Shown here: in pieces, positions 62,343 to 64,000 of the stretch
Position numbering within the stretch: the first letter of the stretch is position 1
How the letters are laid out: each line of letters starts with the position of its first letter
From: Eoetvoesiella caeni
GTDB lineage: Bacteria; Pseudomonadota; Gammaproteobacteria; Burkholderiales; Burkholderiaceae_B
Direction of reading: 5' to 3'
DNA length: 64,000 bases
Assembly (NCBI RefSeq): GCF_003315175.1
Contig: NZ_QNRQ01000010.1
Coordinates: 115,123 to 179,122, forward strand
Notes under the pieces: generated by a model
The model's database searches: none
Told to the model about the DNA's origin: nothing
What the model saw: only the letters and a program-made list of their open reading frames with translations
Position numbers and translations under genes: made by a program

Positions 62343-63092
62343 CTAGAGATACTTTTTGAAGCTGCCGGCGGTCAGGCTCACGGCCAAGCCCAGCAAGGCG
62401 GCACTCGGCAGGAGGATCAGCAGCGGATGCACCGAGATCGGCAGTGCCAGGTAGGTGATCCACGGCAGCACGGCCAGCGGCATCAGGCTGGCTTTCGCAC
62501 GATGGTAGATGAAGCCCGATTCACGCCCGGCGCCAAATCGACGCACGTCACGCCGAACCAAGCCGTCGATCAGCCCGACGAATGCCGCCGTGAAGATCAA
62601 GGGCAGCGTGAGCGCCAGAACCAACAGCCGCACAAGAAAGGTCAACGTCGTGAACGCGGCGGCAATCAGGTAGCTCTCGGCCCAGACATAGACCTGGCTG
62701 ATGAAGTACCGAAAGTTCCGCGTCTGTCCCTGGCTGGGCGTGCGGGCGCGCTCAGCGGTCTGACTCATGCGTTCCAGCAGCCCCGAGCGCACGAACACCC
62801 ATTCGTAGCCGGTATCCACCAGCTCGTGCGCCGTGCGCCCCGGCTCCTGCACGACCACGCTGCGCGTGAAGTGATTGGACAGGTGCCCCAGTTCGTACTG
62901 CAACATCTGCTGAGAATGGCGCCAGCCCTGTTCCTTCCAGAACAGGTGCATGCCGACGCACTCCACCACGATGGAGAACAGCAGCGAGCCGATCAGCACC
63001 CCGAGCAGCCGGAACGGCAAGGTGATGGTGCCGACGATCAGACCTTGGCGCTGGTTCTGCTCCCGCTGCGCGGTCGAGGCGGCATCTTTCAT
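62343..63092 (-). CDS. TIGR03747 ICE membrane protein
   Basis: 249 residues with hydrophobic segments at about 23-50, 145-185 and 210-242 (LAVLPWITYLALPISVHPLL, then ILLPSAALLGLAVSL). Matches the PFL_4697-type integrating-element membrane family. It is coupled to traD by a 4-nt overlap, so it probably acts with the coupling protein. Confidence 0.88.
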   Translation of the reverse strand: MKDAASTAQREQNQRQGLIVGTITLPFRLLGVLIGSLLFSIVVECVGMHLFWKEQGWRHSQQMLQYELGHLSNHFTRSVVVQEPGRTAHELVDTGYEWVFVRSGLLERMSQTAERARTPSQGQTRNFRYFISQVYVWAESYLIAAAFTTLTFLVRLLVLALTLPLIFTAAFVGLIDGLVRRDVRRFGAGRESGFIYHRAKASLMPLAVLPWITYLALPISVHPLLILLPSAALLGLAVSLTAGSFKKYL

Positions 63093-64000
63093 GGCGAGGC
63101 CTCGTTTTCGGCGCTGTCGTCGGCGCCGGTGGCCGCCGCGGCAGACTCGACCGGCTTGGCCAGCTCGGCGTCATCGAGCAGATCGTCGGGCAAGGCCGCA
63201 TCCTGTAAGGCTGGGGAACTGGTGAACTCCCACCATTGGGTGGCATCGGTGTAGCTCTGGCGCATGTAGCCCGCCAGTTGTTGCAGATCCTGCGGCATGG
63301 CCTCATCGGGGTCCGGCGCCGGCAGTGGCATCCTGATTTTCCAGAGTTGGCCGCCCTGCAGCAGCGCGAAGCACTGCCCCTTGGGCAGGCCGACGATGTG
63401 GGAGGGCTCGATCATTGGCACGCTGGACATGCTGATACGGTCCTGCGTGTTGCTGGTGAAATCCGTCGCGCCGCGGATGTCCGAACTGTCGGTCGCGCCG
63501 GAGACGATGGTGGTCGTATAGACCTCGACCTTCGGCAATTGCCGGGTCAGCAGTTCGGCGGTGGCCGTCTCCCGGACCCTGAGCATGAACAGGTTGTTGA
63601 AGTTGCCGATCACCTGGCCGGCTTTCGCGCGGTTGCCAATGCGGGCTTCAATGTCCGAGAGCGTCTGCGTGTACGCAGTAACTTGCAGGCCGGCGCCGCC
63701 ACCCTTGTTGATGAGCGGTATGAACTCGTCGCCCATCAACTCATTGAATTCGTCCGCGTGCACGTTGATCGGCACGCGTGTGCCTGCCGATGCACCGGGT
63801 AAGCCATCATCGATCCCGTGCTTGTAGATGTGCCCTGCGACGGATACTAGATCCGAGAACATGGAATTGCCGACCGCTGCGGCGACTTCAGCGTCCGAGA
63901 GCGCATCCAGCCCCACATAGACGATGGCCCTCTTACGGATGATCTGCATCCAGTCGAAGATCGGGCGCGGGTCCGCCAGGTCGGAGTAGTTCGGGGCCAG
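63089..64000 (-). CDS. traD: Type IV coupling protein TraD (SXT type), partial
   Basis: The frame is open to the window edge, so about 300 C-terminal residues are visible and the Walker A region lies outside. Visible are a Walker-B-like PINVHADEFNELMGDEFIPL, GLQVTAYTQTLSDIEARIGN with the conserved Gln of the motor domain, and SHIVGLPKGQCFALLQGGQL. The family is TIGR03743. It connects the relaxase-DNA complex to the secretion channel. Confidence 0.92.
   Translation of the reverse strand: MAPNYSDLADPRPIFDWMQIIRKRAIVYVGLDALSDAEVAAAVGNSMFSDLVSVAGHIYKHGIDDGLPGASAGTRVPINVHADEFNELMGDEFIPLINKGGGAGLQVTAYTQTLSDIEARIGNRAKAGQVIGNFNNLFMLRVRETATAELLTRQLPKVEVYTTTIVSGATDSSDIRGATDFTSNTQDRISMSSVPMIEPSHIVGLPKGQCFALLQGGQLWKIRMPLPAPDPDEAMPQDLQQLAGYMRQSYTDATQWWEFTSSPALQDAALPDDLLDDAELAKPVESAAAATGADDSAENEASP

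Noticed and set aside
1..64000. CRISPR arrays and rRNA genes
   Set aside because: No regularly spaced short repeats and no rRNA-like sequence were seen.

Overview
The window is high-GC proteobacterial DNA, most likely from a beta- or gammaproteobacterium. Almost all of it belongs to a genomic-island-type integrative and conjugative element (ICE) of the ICEclc / PAGI-2 class. Evidence for this class is the ssb / DUF3158 / TIGR03761 / STY4528 / DUF2857 / parB / parA / alpA maintenance block, a long P4-type tyrosine integrase beside an 18-bp copy of the tRNA-Gly(GCC) 3' end, a MOBH relaxase, and a G-type (GI-like) type IV secretion gene set. The host species cannot be fixed from this sequence. 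The cargo resembles gene sets known from Burkholderiales.

Layout. (1) 1-7414, minus strand: the maintenance and replication end of an ICE, from a partial SSB-like gene to alpA plus one unknown gene. Inside the replication-protein gene there is a cluster of strong palindromes next to a perfect DnaA box. (2) 7415-8329: a non-coding ICE end holding a rightward promoter, the 18-bp att core (8087-8104), a terminator and a hairpin over the integrase ribosome binding site. The alpA end and the integrase end meet at one att core without an intact tRNA gene. That is the arrangement of an excised circle or of tandem ICE copies. (3) 8330-13412: integrase, a frameshifted Dyp-type peroxidase, an HTH-less LysR remnant, an XRE regulator and a LysR regulator. 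(4) 13599-38662, all minus strand: about 25 kb of metabolic cargo. It comprises an AMP/thymidine-phosphorylase-like enzyme, a beta-CASP metallo-hydrolase, phosphoketolase, a PRPP-synthase homologue, an LpxR-like protein, a universal stress protein, PHA synthase, GltS, acetate kinase, an SDR, a MaoC-Pta fusion, a DUF3141 protein, acetoacetyl-CoA reductase, a phasin, and a TolC / HlyD / RbbA / YhhJ-type exporter. (5) 39115-42721, plus strand: a tetR / DUF4105 / alpha-beta hydrolase operon. (6) 42764-45180: a degenerate tRNA-Thr-like sequence, an intact ISL3-family IS with 8-bp target duplication, a terminator and an IS3 remnant that cuts into the relaxase gene. (7) 45139-64000: conjugation genes (C-terminally truncated relaxase, PrlF-YhaV toxin-antitoxin, then MPF-G genes from TraG-N back to TraD, which runs off the window).

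How the genes may work together. Phosphoketolase makes acetyl phosphate from sugar phosphates. Acetate kinase turns it into ATP plus acetate, and the Pta domain turns it into acetyl-CoA. PhaB and PhaC, with a phasin and a DUF3141 protein, would store acetyl units as polyhydroxybutyrate and use reducing power. No beta-ketothiolase (PhaA) is present, so the host would have to supply it. The gene set resembles the low-oxygen-activated (lxa) locus of Burkholderia cenocepacia. It is headed by a promoter with a near-consensus FNR/Anr box (39001-39014) about 60 bp upstream of the inferred start point. My reading is a mobile oxygen-limitation survival module carried by an ICEclc-family element; this is inference from gene content and one promoter.
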